Shown here: positions 33,068-43,790 of the stretch, in pieces
Numbering within the stretch: the stretch's first letter is position 1
Layout of the letters: each line of letters starts with the position of its first letter
Source: Amaurobius ferox
Lineage: Eukaryota; Arthropoda; Arachnida; Araneae; Amaurobiidae
Direction of reading: 5' to 3'
Length of the DNA stretch: 64,000 nt
Assembly (NCBI GenBank): GCA_951213105.1
Contig: OX578136.1
Coordinates: 75,447,230-75,511,229 of the forward strand
Program-made: the position numbers and the translations under genes
The notes under the pieces: model-generated
What the model was told of the DNA's origin: nothing
What the model saw: the letters and a program-made list of their open reading frames with translations, nothing else
Databases searched by the model: none

Positions 33068-35134
33068 AAAAGTATGTATGTATGATCCATTTTTTTTCTT
33101 ACATAATGCAATGAATTTACTTCCTTTACAGTGAAAAAACAAATATTTAGATCTTATATGTTCCTGTGTAAATTTTATCAGATTTTTGCATCGTAAATAC
33201 CGAGTAACGGCGGCTGTTCTCTGCTAGTCGTCATATAAAAGTGGAAGAGGTTTAAAATGCAAGAAAAGTATATTTTTTTGATCTTTCCAATCGTGTCAAG
33301 ATGGAATCTCTGTGATAACATTTTAGTTCGTTTAGGAATCGATTTGTGTAAATATCGGCTTAAATTGGGATAAAACATAAAGTAACTGAAAAATTAATTT
33401 AAACTAAAACTAAATAAAGCTGAGGTGCAGCTATTAGTGTCTTGAAGTACCTGTGTATAAAATTTTACCCAATAAAATAAAGATGGCCAAACTCCTTAGT
33501 TTAAAGGCGTGAGCAGTCGCGTTTTAAAACGGTCCATATTTCTAGATTTCAATTAGTTCGAAGCGTATGTGCATGATCTGATAAGGAACCTTATTTTTCG
33601 AGCTGAGAGAAATATCACTATACTTCGGGAAAACGCACTATAATGTCAATAGATGGCGTTAGTAGTCAAAAATAAAAGGGCCCGCAAATCAGTGTAGCCC
33701 TGTTAGGAAGACTGTAATATGTGAAGACATCGTTGGTTTAAAAAAATTTAATTAATCAACGGATGGGGTTATGAATTTTTTTCTGGAGTGGCCTGTGATA
33801 TATTTAGGAGCTGCTGATAAAATATAAGCGTTGGATGACATGTCAAACTTTGTAAATAATAATATAAAAATCTGAAAGTTTTCAAACGCATTTAAAGTAT
33901 AAATATTTTTAAAAATTCAATAAAATTTGTTTATGGATCGTAGGGATTGTTTGAAAGATAATTTTTCGATCTTTCCCATGGAGTCAAGGTAGAAACACTG
34001 TGATAATATTTTAGCTCGCTAAGGAATCGGATTGTGTAAATAGCGGCCTAAATCGGACTAAAATATAAAATAACTAAGAAAACTAATTTAAAATAAAAAA
34101 ATAAATAAAACTGAGGCGCACCTGTGTAAGTCAAGAAATACTTATCTACTGAATTTCATGGTCGTACGACGCTTAGATTTCTCGCTATAAATTGAGACGA
34201 TGATGAATTGAGAAGATTGATATAATCGAGAAGAATTGAAAGAAGATGTAGGGATAGTAATATACTATGCATGCAGAGAAAGTTATAATATACTATGTAT
34301 GTAGGGAAAGAAGTAATATCCCATGTACGTATGTAGGGGAAGTGTATTATGTATATAGGGGAAATATAAAATGTTAGAATCTTTTGACAAATAGAATTTC
34401 TTAGCAACACCGTTAATAGCAAAACCTCTTTATACATTATACATTCATTTCTTTTCGTTGTGCATCAAAAATGTCTCTTCGAAATACGTTTTTGAGCGCT
34501 GTTTTATAAATAATGCACCACTCTCTCGAACATTCCCATTTGCAAATGCAAAAAAGCAATTTATGCTGCAAATAAGACAAAATTCTTCATTTCTTCCTTT
34601 TCGGACAAATAATGATGAATGCCTTGGATTTATAATCTATTTATACGTTAAAAACTATTAGAAGCTCTCTAATTAAGCTAAAAGGTTGGATTTTTAGAGC
34701 TTTATTTCCAGTGTTCTGCTATAGAATAATTAAATACTAAACATGTGGGAAATTTTTGCTTCGATATCAGAAATTTTAATCTTCTTATTTTTCAAAATTT
34801 ACTTTTATATTTGTCCTAAATGAAGTAAATAAAAAATAATCATCAAATTTCTGTTGTGAATCCTCTCCCAAATCATAATTTCTTTCTAGTTGACTGATAT
34901 AGCAATTCAAACTGATATAGTAAATTTTATACATAGCGTGCTACTTGTCATCAATAAACCTTCTAATCCAGCGGTTCTCAAAGTGGAGCCGGCAAAGTGT
35001 AAGTGGGTCCTCGAATTATATAAACAGTATATAGTATAACTAATATGATTTTTGAAATATCCTGGTCTTCTAATTAAAAATTATTGAAAAGTCTTTCAAA
35101 GTAATACGAAATCAATCAGCTATGATGCAACAGT

Positions 35135-35828
35135 AGTTATAAAATGGGGGTTGAGGGCCACTTTGCGGAGGCGGAGCAGTGCGGAGCATCCTCCGGGAGG
35201 AGGGTTCCTCTTTGGGGAGGGAGTTTCCCTCACTTGGGAGGAAGGTTCCTCTTTTGGGAGGGAGTTTGGTGAGGTGGTGCAGCACCGGATGCCTCTCGGA
35301 GGGTCTTTAGACCAATGTATCCCCCCTCGCCCCAGGAGGAATGTTCCTCTTTTGGGAGGATGTCTCTCGGAGGGTCTTTAGACTAACGTATTGTGAAAGA
35401 GGCCTCGGAGGGATGACACATAGCTTCGGAGGGCCGGAGTGCATTGCACAAAGAGGTGTCGCAATCGTGTTGAGAGGGGAGGACCTCGGAAGGATGACCT
35501 TTGAACGGAGGGACTTGTGAACAAGATGCTGCAATAAGCGATTGATAACCTTGGAGATGACCTTTGACAAGAGCTCTTAGCACACATCCTTCCTCTCTGC
35601 TCCTCCCAAGACATCCTCCCATAAGAGGAACCTTCCTCCTGGGGGGAGGGGGATACATTGGTCTAAAGACCCTCCGAGAGGCATCCAATGCTGCACCATC
35701 TCACCAAACTCCCTCCCAAAAGAGGAACTTTCCACCCAAGTGAGGGTAACTTCCTCCCCAAAGAGGAACCTTTCTCCCGGAGGATGCTCCGCCTCCGCAA
35801 AGTGGCCCTCAACCCTCATTTTATAACT
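35135..35828. mobile_element. GC-rich foldback element with 228-bp inverted arms
   Basis: Arms 35135-35362 and 35601-35828 are near-perfect reverse complements (start agttataaaatg, then ttgagggccactttgcgg). The element is absent at the matching point of copy A (about 20045). It is much richer in G+C than its surroundings and carries internal repeats of 'ggttcctcttttggga'. Similar frames appear on both strands because of the arms. A small target duplication around 'tgcaac' is possible. Foldback/MULE-like or a long-arm MITE; superfamily not assigned. Confidence 0.8.
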
Positions 35829-36253
35829 ATTTGCAACCATGGTTAAAAATTATTTTTGGTGCATTTCAACGAACCGAAAGGAGATAATGTGCATGTGCGG
35901 CGTAATATCTTAAAGACCACTGTACGGCTTATTTCAATTTATGATGGCCAGGTGATCGCAGTTAAAAAACGTTACTAAGGGATTTAAAAGTTTAGAAACC
36001 TCTATTCTAATGTATTCTGAAGTAGAACTTATTTTGTAAAAAAAAAAAGATAATTTCATATACGCGACTAAAAAGTTGACATTTACTTAAAACAGAATAC
36101 ATAAGAAATGTTTTAATGACAGTAAACATATAGTATCTTTACAATGAACATAACTGCTGTTTGTGAGAATACAAATTCTTTGTACTTCTTAGTGGAAGCA
36201 AACATATGAAAATTAAACTATTTTCGTAAAAGCAGACATGAAAATCAGACTGT

Positions 36254-36330
36254 CTTCTGAATTTCATGTCTGGATTTCATGGTTTATCGTCTGACGATAA
36301 ACCATGAAATCCAGACATGAAATTCAGAAG
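36254..36330. repeat. Perfect palindrome, 38-bp arms, 1-nt spacer
   Basis: Left arm 36254-36291 and right arm 36293-36330 are exact reverse complements around a single T. Copy A lacks it: its minisatellite runs straight through the corresponding point (about 20460). Confidence 0.92.
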
Positions 36331-36625
36331 CAGATATATGAAAATTAGACTGCTTTCATAGAAGCAGACATATGAAAATTAGACTGCTTTTATGGATGCA
36401 GATATATGAAAATTAGACTGCTGTAATAGAAGCAAGCTGACATATGAAAATTAGACTGCTGTAATAGAAGCAAGCTGACATATGAAAATTAGACTGCTTT
36501 ATGGAAGCTGATATATGAAAAATTAGACTGCTTCCAAAATTAGAATACTGTTTTGGATTCTGCTTTCAAAATTATACTGCTGTTTTGAAAGCAGATATAT
36601 GAAAATTAGACTGCTTTCATATGTC
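36331..36625. repeat. Minisatellite, copy B
   Basis: Units based on 'gcagatatatgaaaattaga' plus 'ctgcttt', counterpart of 20400-20790; includes a recent exact doubling of 'agaagcaagctgacatatg' units at 36429-36485. Confidence 0.85.
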
Positions 36626-37218
36626 TGCTTCGATCAAGGAAGTGCAATCAAATTTGTATACAGTATCTTTATTATTTCTGGGATGTTATTTTGGATTGTT
36701 GTTTTGGTTTTCTTTCTTTTTTAAAGTAACCAAATGAAATGTACAACAGTTCGATTCTGTAAAGTGGCGCAAAGCCTTTTTCATGAACTGAAGGACAAAA
36801 ATTTTAAGCGTCAAGTTCATGAACGTTTCCCATATTATGTTATTATAAATTTCTATGTCACTAGGTTAGATGTGATGAAATTACGAGTTCAATATACAAT
36901 CGTACGTAATTATGAAATAATTCAACTTTTGGAACGAGCGATCACTATTGTAGAACTAATAAATTCTTGTCAGTTGTAAGATGACATTAATTTGTTTCTT
37001 TATGACATTAATTTGTTTCTTGATGACATAAGATACATAAGATGACATTAATTTGTTTCTTTATGACATTAATTTGTTTCTTGATGACATAAGATATATA
37101 AGATGACATTAATTTGTTTTTCGATGACACGAGATAACAATAATTTTGTTTAGAAAGTTCGAGGTGTGGAAATGAAAATTATTCTATGAAACATTTAACG
37201 CTACTTCAAGTTATGTAT

Positions 37219-37784
37219 TGCACCTTAGTAGCGTTGTAGTGCCGGGGAGCACTCAAAGAACAGCAGATAAAATTAAAAAACAAAACAAAAAGAAAATTAA
37301 TTAATGTTTAAAAATGTATTAAAAACATTTTAAAAATGTATAAAAAGAAATATGTACAATTATATACAAATAGGAAGATGTAATTTCATATTCATTTTAA
37401 GTATTGGCTGGCTCTCAGCCGAACTTAGGTTCGTGAGCTGCAGAAGGAGAAGCGAGTAGCGCCGTCGAATTCTAAAATCGAACTTCTCTTTCGAAAAAGG
37501 GTTTTTCTCTCCTCCCTCCGTTGGCAGGTCAGAGTTCACGGCTCTCGGGGGCGGTTCCATCAGTCCGAAAATTGAAACGCAGTCCCAAGATTCCCTTTCC
37601 CGGTGTCATGTACCACAACCTCCAGCATCACAGCTGTGAAAATCTAAACCTTCTTTTATGCATGAATTTGGTCGACAATGGGCGTGTGGATGAGTAAAGT
37701 ATATTTGCCTCTCATGGCAGTTTTCGTAAGCACAAGCAGTTTTTTTTCGAAACCAATCAAAAGAGCTAGTAACAGTACGTTACA
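37219..37784 (-). repeat. 3' LTR of the gypsy-like element
   Basis: 566 bp; minus-strand ends TGTAACGTACTG and GGTGCA. About 140 bp of AT-rich sequence (37265-37408) is absent from the other LTR. Confidence 0.85.
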
Positions 37785-37799
37785 GCTTCCCCCCCAGAA
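37785..37799 (-). other. Polypurine tract
   Basis: Minus strand ttctgggggggaagc directly before the 3' LTR, as expected for the plus-strand primer in reverse transcription. Confidence 0.75.
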
Positions 37800-38159
37800 A
37801 ACTTTTATATCCAGTAAGGGAGAGGAAAGATGAAATAGCACTTCTTCTACGGCTTGTAGTTTATGAAAACATAATTATATTACACATGAGTAAAAACATC
37901 AGCATTCTAAAAGTACCATGATTATACAATAAGGCTAGTGACTAAGTACATTGCACCAACCTACACAACTATGCTAATTAACCTGGACACACATCAGAAA
38001 CATTTAGCTTATATTTACACTTAAAGAAGCAGCAAGTTTCAATACAATACCATAACTAACAAAAAAAAAATCATTAAGGAACATAAGTGAATAATATGAT
38101 GTTAAGGATAAGAAATAAAAGTATAACCTAAAATATCAAAATATGTAAGACGTTTGCCC

Positions 38160-38600
38160 CTTATATGACAGCTGTTCTAATTACTTTCTTTAACCAATGA
38201 TAATTTATACAAGGTGGAGGATCTGTACCAGGTGCCTTCACGATTATCATGGCGACGTATACTCCGATTCTCCAATTTGAATTACGTGAAATTCTAGCAC
38301 TTTTTGAATTTCAGTCTTTAAAATTTCATTTTGCCGTTGCGAAGACCTATACGGCCTAGACCTGACAGGTTTGTTACTAACGAGCTCAATATCATGCTCG
38401 ACTAAATCTGTCTTACCCGGTTCATTTGAAAAGGTCTTGCTATACCTAGTCAAAGGGTTTTGTAGCTGATCGATTTGTTGGCGATCTAATCTCTCGATCA
38501 AATTACCTTTCTCAACTATGTCCGAAAAGTCGTTAATGCCGGAATTTGAATCTAAATAAGGAAAATCCACATCATTGTTTATTAACTCCTCCCGATTATC
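38160..38600 (-). pseudogene. Reverse transcriptase N-terminal fragment
   Basis: Open stretch 38247-38570 ends with VRSRPYRSSQRQNEILK and GESEYTSP, the lead-in to the RT fingers of gypsy elements. The reading continues in another frame for about 30 codons (APGTDPPPC), so one frameshift lies at about 38245. The rest of the polymerase, including the YxDD active site, and RNase H are deleted. It lies downstream of integrase sequence. Confidence 0.78.
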
Positions 38601-38601
38601 T

Positions 38602-38883
38602 TCACAAGAAATTTATTACTTCAGGTCTATTGTGATATGGTTTTAATATATTAACATGATCAATTTGAGATCTCTCTTTCTTCCCTGTTAGTTTAACTAT
38701 GTAATTTGTTTCCGAGACTTTTTTTTCAATTACACACGACCCAAACCATTGGACTCCCAATTCTTTACATTTTTTCCACCGATTGACCAATTCACAAACA
38801 TAAGTTGTTAAAGTTGTTACGGGATTGCCTTCCTTCTTAGAAGCAACCCAGTGTTCATAATTTAGAGTTTCAGGTGTTTTCAA
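38602..38883 (-). pseudogene. Integrase C-terminal fragment
   Basis: Frame-shifted relative to the gag-protease frame. It ends in VKLTGKKERSQIDHVNILK, resembling the post-integrase GPY/F-like tail of gypsy polyproteins. It joins almost directly (38880/38883) to the integrase N-terminal piece, so the catalytic DDE core was deleted between them. Confidence 0.65.
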
Positions 38884-39818
38884 GATTTTCCCTTCATTCT
38901 AAAGAACAGACCATTCCCCACAACATACTCAAACTTGGAGTTCGCCCCGGACTCTTCCAAAGCTATCCGATAAATCTCTTTTAGTGTCTGACACGCCTTC
39001 TGTATATCCGAAAATTCATGTGGTGCAATGTCCAGCAACGGAAGCCCCTTTGTTCCGTATATGGTCCCTTCATTCACGGGGGGTAATACGATGGGGTCCA
39101 TCGTATTTTTAGTTAAATGGGGGGACCGAAAGCTCTCGTCTTCTGTTTCATTATCCTGCGGCCCTACATCCGATGTTTGTTTATTTTGTTTTTCCAACTT
39201 CCTCGACCTAGTTTCTACTGCACAAAGCATTTCAGGCTGGAGTGCCTTACAACATTTTTTGTCTTTTAGCAAAGCAGCGGTTCTATTTCCCAATAAATAT
39301 CGATGTGAATCTAATTTCTGGGCAAAAACGGCGACTTTTGTCTTAATATTCCCAAATTCTCCGTTTATTTCTACTGTAGCTAAGGGTAAACACGTACAAT
39401 TCTCATCTAATGGCTGTTTAACAAACACAACCTCTCCTGTTAATATTTCAGGTGTGATATATTTACGATACACGAGATCTATATTTAACCCTGTATCTCG
39501 GAGTATTGTCATTTTATGTCCATTTACATACGCCTCACTCATATAAGGGGATGACCAACCTTCCTCCGTTTTATCACTTTGAATATGATTTATTGTTAAA
39601 ACCTCCGGAATTTTTCTTTTCAGTTTAGGACATTGCGGTCTCAGGTGATTTAAATTTCCACACTCGAAGCAACGAGTTTCCTTACGTTTATCGAAGAACT
39701 CATTTTTTTCATTACTCTGTTTTCCCGCACGTTGTTTATCCTCCGGATAATTACGTCTCCTATCTCTCTCATTACGAAATTCCTCAATTTTCCTTTCTTC
39801 GTAAAATTCAGTTTTCAT
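38880..39818 (-). pseudogene. gag zinc knuckle, protease and integrase N-terminus
   Basis: 312 codons in the same frame as gag. CFECGNLNHLRPQCPK is a CCHC knuckle (C-x2-C-x4-H-x4-C). A retropepsin-like segment follows with active site LRDTGLNID in place of the usual D-T/S-G-A/C, and downstream LLGNRTAALL. The C-terminal part (DIQKACQTLKEIYR, VGNGLFFR) is the stretch that precedes the integrase zinc-binding domain in elements with integrase-first order. The ATG at 39818 is internal to the polyprotein. Confidence 0.78.
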
Positions 39819-40643
39819 GGGTTTCTTTAGAACCCTCCGGACATTATTAAAATCGTCTAATTTATCAGCTAAATCAGATGCGGAAGTGAATTTTGTCCAA
39901 TGGTCTAAAAAGTGGTCCCGAGCCTCGCTACTAGCTCTACGTTTTTACTGATTGGTGATCATTAAATCTTTTAACTTCTCAAAACTATCAATTTCTAAAC
40001 CCTCTAGCCATTCCTCAAAAAAATTTTTTAACTCAAAAACAAAATCCTTCCACTTGCTATCTGATCGTCTTTGATATTGCGTAAATTTAACTCTAAATTT
40101 CTCGGGGCTTAGTTTAAACCTTTGTAATAATATTTTCTTAACAAAATTGTAGTCTTCAGTTTTCTCTTCGGACTCTCTCATAATGATCTGAATAATATCG
40201 GTGGGCAGAAGTGTCATCAAATGCGAAACCCAATCTGACTTTTCAATACCAACTCGCTTTGCTTGCCTTTCAAACATGACCAAGTACAAGCTAATATCAA
40301 TTAAATTGGGGTCAAATTTTGGACTAATTTTTGCAAGTCTAACTGAATTTTTTTATTTCCCTTTTCTGAATTCCTTGTTTTTTCTACAGTTGAATTCCAT
40401 TTCCGCTTTGCGATTTTCTGCGACTGTCTTTTCACGTCTAATTTTTGCTTCTAACTCTTTTTTCTCTACACGAGTTTTAACAATAGTCTCAAGAAGAACT
40501 TTAACAGATTCTTCTTCATAGTTATCACTTTTAGTAATTATTGCTTTTAAATGCACTACCTTTAAATCTGAAGAGGCAGTTTCTCCTAACTCAGATACCA
40601 ATGAGAACAAATCCTCTTTCTTAGCCTTACCCAAAAACGACAT
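39819..40643 (-). pseudogene. gag polyprotein with two in-frame stops
   Basis: Starts at ATG 40643 (MSFLGKAKKEDLFSL) with a charged coiled-coil-like stretch (KTRVEKKELEAKIRREK). A capsid-like region follows (WVSHLMTLLPTDIIQIIM, LLQRFKLSPEKFRVKF, WKDFVFELKNFFEEWL). The pieces 40643-40353, 40289-39945 and 39818-38880 share one frame. TAA at about 40350 and TAA at about 39942 interrupt it. It looks like the SCAN-related gag of arachnid gypsy elements (family resemblance from memory). Confidence 0.78.
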
Positions 40644-41319
40644 TTTCCCCCCTTTCAATTTAACAAATTGATACAAAATAAACAACTTCTACGTTGTGCA
40701 CACTGATTTAATACAATTAGAATTAAACAACAAATGGCAATTGTATCAACAATTCGGCAGTATTGAAACTTTTAATGCTATTTTAAACTAAAACACCTTT
40801 CCTAATGAACTACAGCTTCAATTATTATACATGAATTATATTAACTTTAAAATCATTAAATTTTAATCATTCAATACAACTCTACTCTTCACAAATTAAT
40901 AACCAAAGCATAGCAAAATTCTTATCCTTTAAAATTTTAAGATTTTAATATTTAAGAGATGTACGTTAAATTAAACTAAAACTGACAATATGCTCAACAT
41001 TTCTATAAAATTTAACTACTGTCACTGTCTTTTGTAAAATCAAGATACTCACCCCTTTTGAAAAAGTTGACCTCCACTATCTTTTGAAAGGCAAGAATTT
41101 TTTCAATGAATCTTGATGAAAAGTTCACACACTACACACAATTAGGATCAGCGCCCAAGGAAAAACTGGAACCAGATGCTCCCACTTTTTAGAAGAATGG
41201 ATTTCTTCTATTCACAACACCGAACGCGCACAAAACTAATGTCCGGCACAGAAGTAAGCTCTTTTCCACAGGACTCTGGAGCGGGTGCTTCCAACACAGA
41301 GGACGGATGTCTTCTCTTC
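40644..41319 (-). other. Leader of the LTR element, upper part
   Basis: AT-rich untranslated region between gag and the leader minisatellite; no frame of note. Confidence 0.5.
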
Positions 41320-41805
41320 ACAACTCTGATCGGGATCTGATGATCCAAAGAAGGACTGCTGTCCCAAAATAGAAACAGGAGCAGATGTCCTTCTTAGCAA
41401 GGGATCTGGCGATCCAACACAGGAACTGATATTCAAAATAAAAACAGGAACAGATGTCCTTTCTTAGCAAGGGATCTGGCGATCCAACACAGGAACTGAT
41501 GTCCAAAATAAAAACAGGAACAGATGTCCTTTCTTATCAAGGGATCTGGAGATCCAACACAGGACAGATGTCCACTTTAGCATAGGATCCTGGCGATCCA
41601 ATTCAGGACAGATGTCCACTTCAGCATAGGATCCTGGCGATCCAATTCAGGACAGATGTCCACTTTAGCATAGGATCCTGGCGATCCAATTCAGGGCAGA
41701 TGTCCACTTTAGCATAGGATCCTGGCGATCTAATTCAGGACAGATGTCCACTTTAGCATAGAATCTTGGCGATCCAATTCAGGACAGATGTCCACTTAGC
41801 ATAGG
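41320..41805. repeat. Leader minisatellite of the LTR element
   Basis: Two related arrays: about 70-bp units (agcaagggatctggcgatcc ... cagatgtcctttctt) from about 41395 to 41575, then about five 44-bp units (agcataggatcctggcgatc ... caggacagatgtccacttt) to about 41800. Confidence 0.85.
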
Positions 41806-41914
41806 AACAGTTGTTCCACACGGATCATGGCGATCCCGTTCAGCGCAACTGGGCTTACGCTCTGGTCAGTCGATTTCCGAAGACCGTCCACTTCCACAGC
41901 TCAAAACATATTGT

Positions 41915-41928
41915 CACCGCTGCCACCA
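41915..41928 (-). other. Primer binding site, complementary to tRNA-Leu
   Basis: Minus strand tggtggcagcggtg, 12 nt from the 5' LTR. It is the exact complement of the 3' end caccgctgccacca of common metazoan tRNA-Leu (established sequence knowledge). Confidence 0.75.
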
Positions 41929-41940
41929 TTTTTAATATGC

Positions 41941-43623
41941 TGTACCGTAGTAGCGTTGTAGTGCCGAGGAGCACTCTAGGAATAACAGATAAATTTTTTA
42001 AAATAAACTTTAATGGTTCGTGAGCTGCAGAAGGAGAAGCGACTAGTGCCGTCGAATTCTAAAATCGAACTCCTCTTTCCAAAAAGGGTTTTTCTCTTTT
42101 CCCTCCGTTGGCAGGTCAGAGTTCACGGCTCTCGGGGGTGGTTCCATCCACAGAATACTATATTCAGAAGGTTCACTCCCATAGAATCCTATGGCAACAT
42201 TTTTAACATGGGATGCCGCATAGACACTAGAGCTCGTGAGTTGGACCAACTGAACTACGATGCGTCTGCCAGATTTGGCGCGTTATCGCTCGCTTGGCGA
42301 TTTTTTTTTTAAAACGGGAGGGGAACAAAATGTTGAGGACTGTACTTTTATAATTTTTGAAACTATAGAAATGATCAGGATTTAAAAATACAATAATCTG
42401 CAACATAAATATATTCATTAGTTTAAGTAAATTTAAATAAACATAGTTATATATTTAATTCAAATAATCATAAAATAGATTAAAAAATAGACACATTGCA
42501 TTGTCTCACTATAAAACATAATGCATAAAAAATTACAAGCTAACATACTCAAAAGACTGAAATATTATATAATATTTCCAGTCTAAAAAGTATACTAACG
42601 TGTTGATTGTTAATTACTTGATCTTTAATTTGTTCTGGGATACTGATAATGGACTTTTTTTTAAATATAAAAATATTCATATAGTAAATATAAAACTTAC
42701 ATAAATGCACTATCGAAGTTGCGGAACTCAATCATTAATTACCCGAGGGGGGGGGGGGTGAATTTTCAAGCATAAGGCACTTAATAAAAATTTGACATAA
42801 ATATATACACATACAATATCACATTCAACTAAGAAAAAGCTATCCAAATATCAATTATTTCACATTTTATAAAAACACGAAAAATATTTTTTAACTAATT
42901 ATACCACTACCTCTTAAAATTTTGTCTAATCCGACAGTAATAACACAGCACTAATTTCGTATGATGAACACATGTTTACTTATATGAACACGTGTATACT
43001 TATGAACACGTGCGTACTTATAATGAACACGTACGTATGTAGGATGGTGATAACTAAAATCATTTCAATTTTAAGAAAAATAAATTACATACCCTGTAAC
43101 GCAACCAGTTTTCCTTTATCAATCCATTTCTATGAAATGATCTAAACACTTAACAAATAATCCTTTTTCACGTTACTCAAACCACGCTAGTCTGTTGTTC
43201 TAAGTTTTAGACGAGCGAAATAGGGTTATAACATTGAAAATCGTCTTGGATTCAAACCAGACCATCGCCAAGCGCTCAGACCAAACCAGACCATCGCCAA
43301 GAGCGCGCCAACCCTTGTTTTGGTCTATCTCTAATGGCCGCCGCGAAAACGAAACTATCGAGAGTGGCAGGTCTGTATAATATTAGTCTGTGGTTCCATC
43401 AGTCCGAAAAATGAAACGCCGTCCCAAGATTCCCTTTCCCGGTGTCATGTACCACAACCTCCAGCACCACAGCTGTGAAAATCTAAACCTTCTCTTATAC
43501 ATGAATTTGGTCGACACTAGGCGTGTGGATGAGTAAAGTATATTTGCCTCTCATGGCAGTTTTCGTAAGCACAAGCAGTTTTTTTTCGAAGCCATTCAAA
43601 AGAGCTAGTAACAGTACGTTACA
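41941..43623 (-). repeat. 5' LTR of the gypsy-like element, carrying a DNA transposon
   Basis: Same ends as the 3' LTR (TGTAAC.. and ..GGTACA on the minus strand). It is enlarged by the 1244-bp insertion at 42149-43392; without it and its duplicated 8 bp it is about 431 bp. Confidence 0.85.
42149..43392. mobile_element. Non-autonomous DNA transposon with 8-bp target duplication
   Basis: Exact 8-bp duplication gttccatc at 42141-42148 and 43393-43400. Inverted ends CACAGAATACTATATT and CACAGACTAATATTATAC. A subterminal pair GGCGCG..CGCTTGGCGAT (left, about 42280-42302) and its complement (right, about 43300-43318). The intact LTR at 37219 lacks it. The 8-bp duplication fits the hAT or P superfamily; the CACAG start does not decide. 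There is no transposase frame. A run of 11 G lies at about 42748. Confidence 0.85.
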
Positions 43624-43790
43624 GTATATACCTCGGTCGTACTAGAAAGTTGAATCTCGACCTTGTCAAAGAAACCGGATAGTCGAATGAATACATGGAA
43701 TAGGACGAGATCGAGTTCGATCAACTGATCAACACCTCCTAGAGTCCTCCCCAAAGACTCTAGGAGGTCTTGGTTCGATTTCCTTCTGCG

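Larger units (their letters stand above)
31948..33227 (+). mobile_element. Helitron, degenerate
   Basis: GTATG-rich start and catcacgggagtacaactgaa body as in 15003-16200; long TA tracts (32547-32650, 33017-33061) interrupt it. The right end is accgagtaacggcgg..ctgCTAG at 33224-33227 followed by host T. A secondary start 'aaaagtatgtatgtatgatcc' at about 33068 suggests two partial copies in tandem. Confidence 0.65.
31800..33475. repeat. Partial tandem copy of the left end of duplication B, split by a Helitron
   Basis: 31800-31947 matches about 33740-33860, and 33228-33475 matches 33950-34170, so a unit of about 700 bp is partly repeated ahead of the main copy. Copy A shows only one such unit. 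Confidence 0.65.
37219..43623 (-). mobile_element. Ty3/gypsy LTR retrotransposon, defective, Gmr1-like domain order
   Basis: Bounded by LTRs with TG..CA ends and a 4-bp target duplication GTAT (37215-37218 and 43624-43627); copy A has the empty site near 21310. Reading on the minus strand: LTR, tRNA-Leu primer site, leader with minisatellite, gag, zinc knuckle, protease, integrase N-terminus, integrase C-terminus, reverse transcriptase start, polypurine tract, LTR. Integrase thus lies before reverse transcriptase, as in Gmr1-like elements. The integrase core and most of RT/RNase H are deleted, and gag has two stops, so it cannot act alone. The LTRs look about 96 percent alike, suggesting a fairly recent insertion. 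Confidence 0.88.

Noticed and set aside
35151..35840. Long Gly/Arg-rich frames on both strands
   Set aside because: They mirror each other because of the foldback arms.
36734..36979. 81-codon frame in duplication B, also visible in A
   Set aside because: Copy A has a stop and a codon insertion, and nearly all differences change amino acids, as expected for neutral DNA.
39028..39546. 172-codon plus-strand frame
   Set aside because: Antisense shadow of the gag/protease frame.
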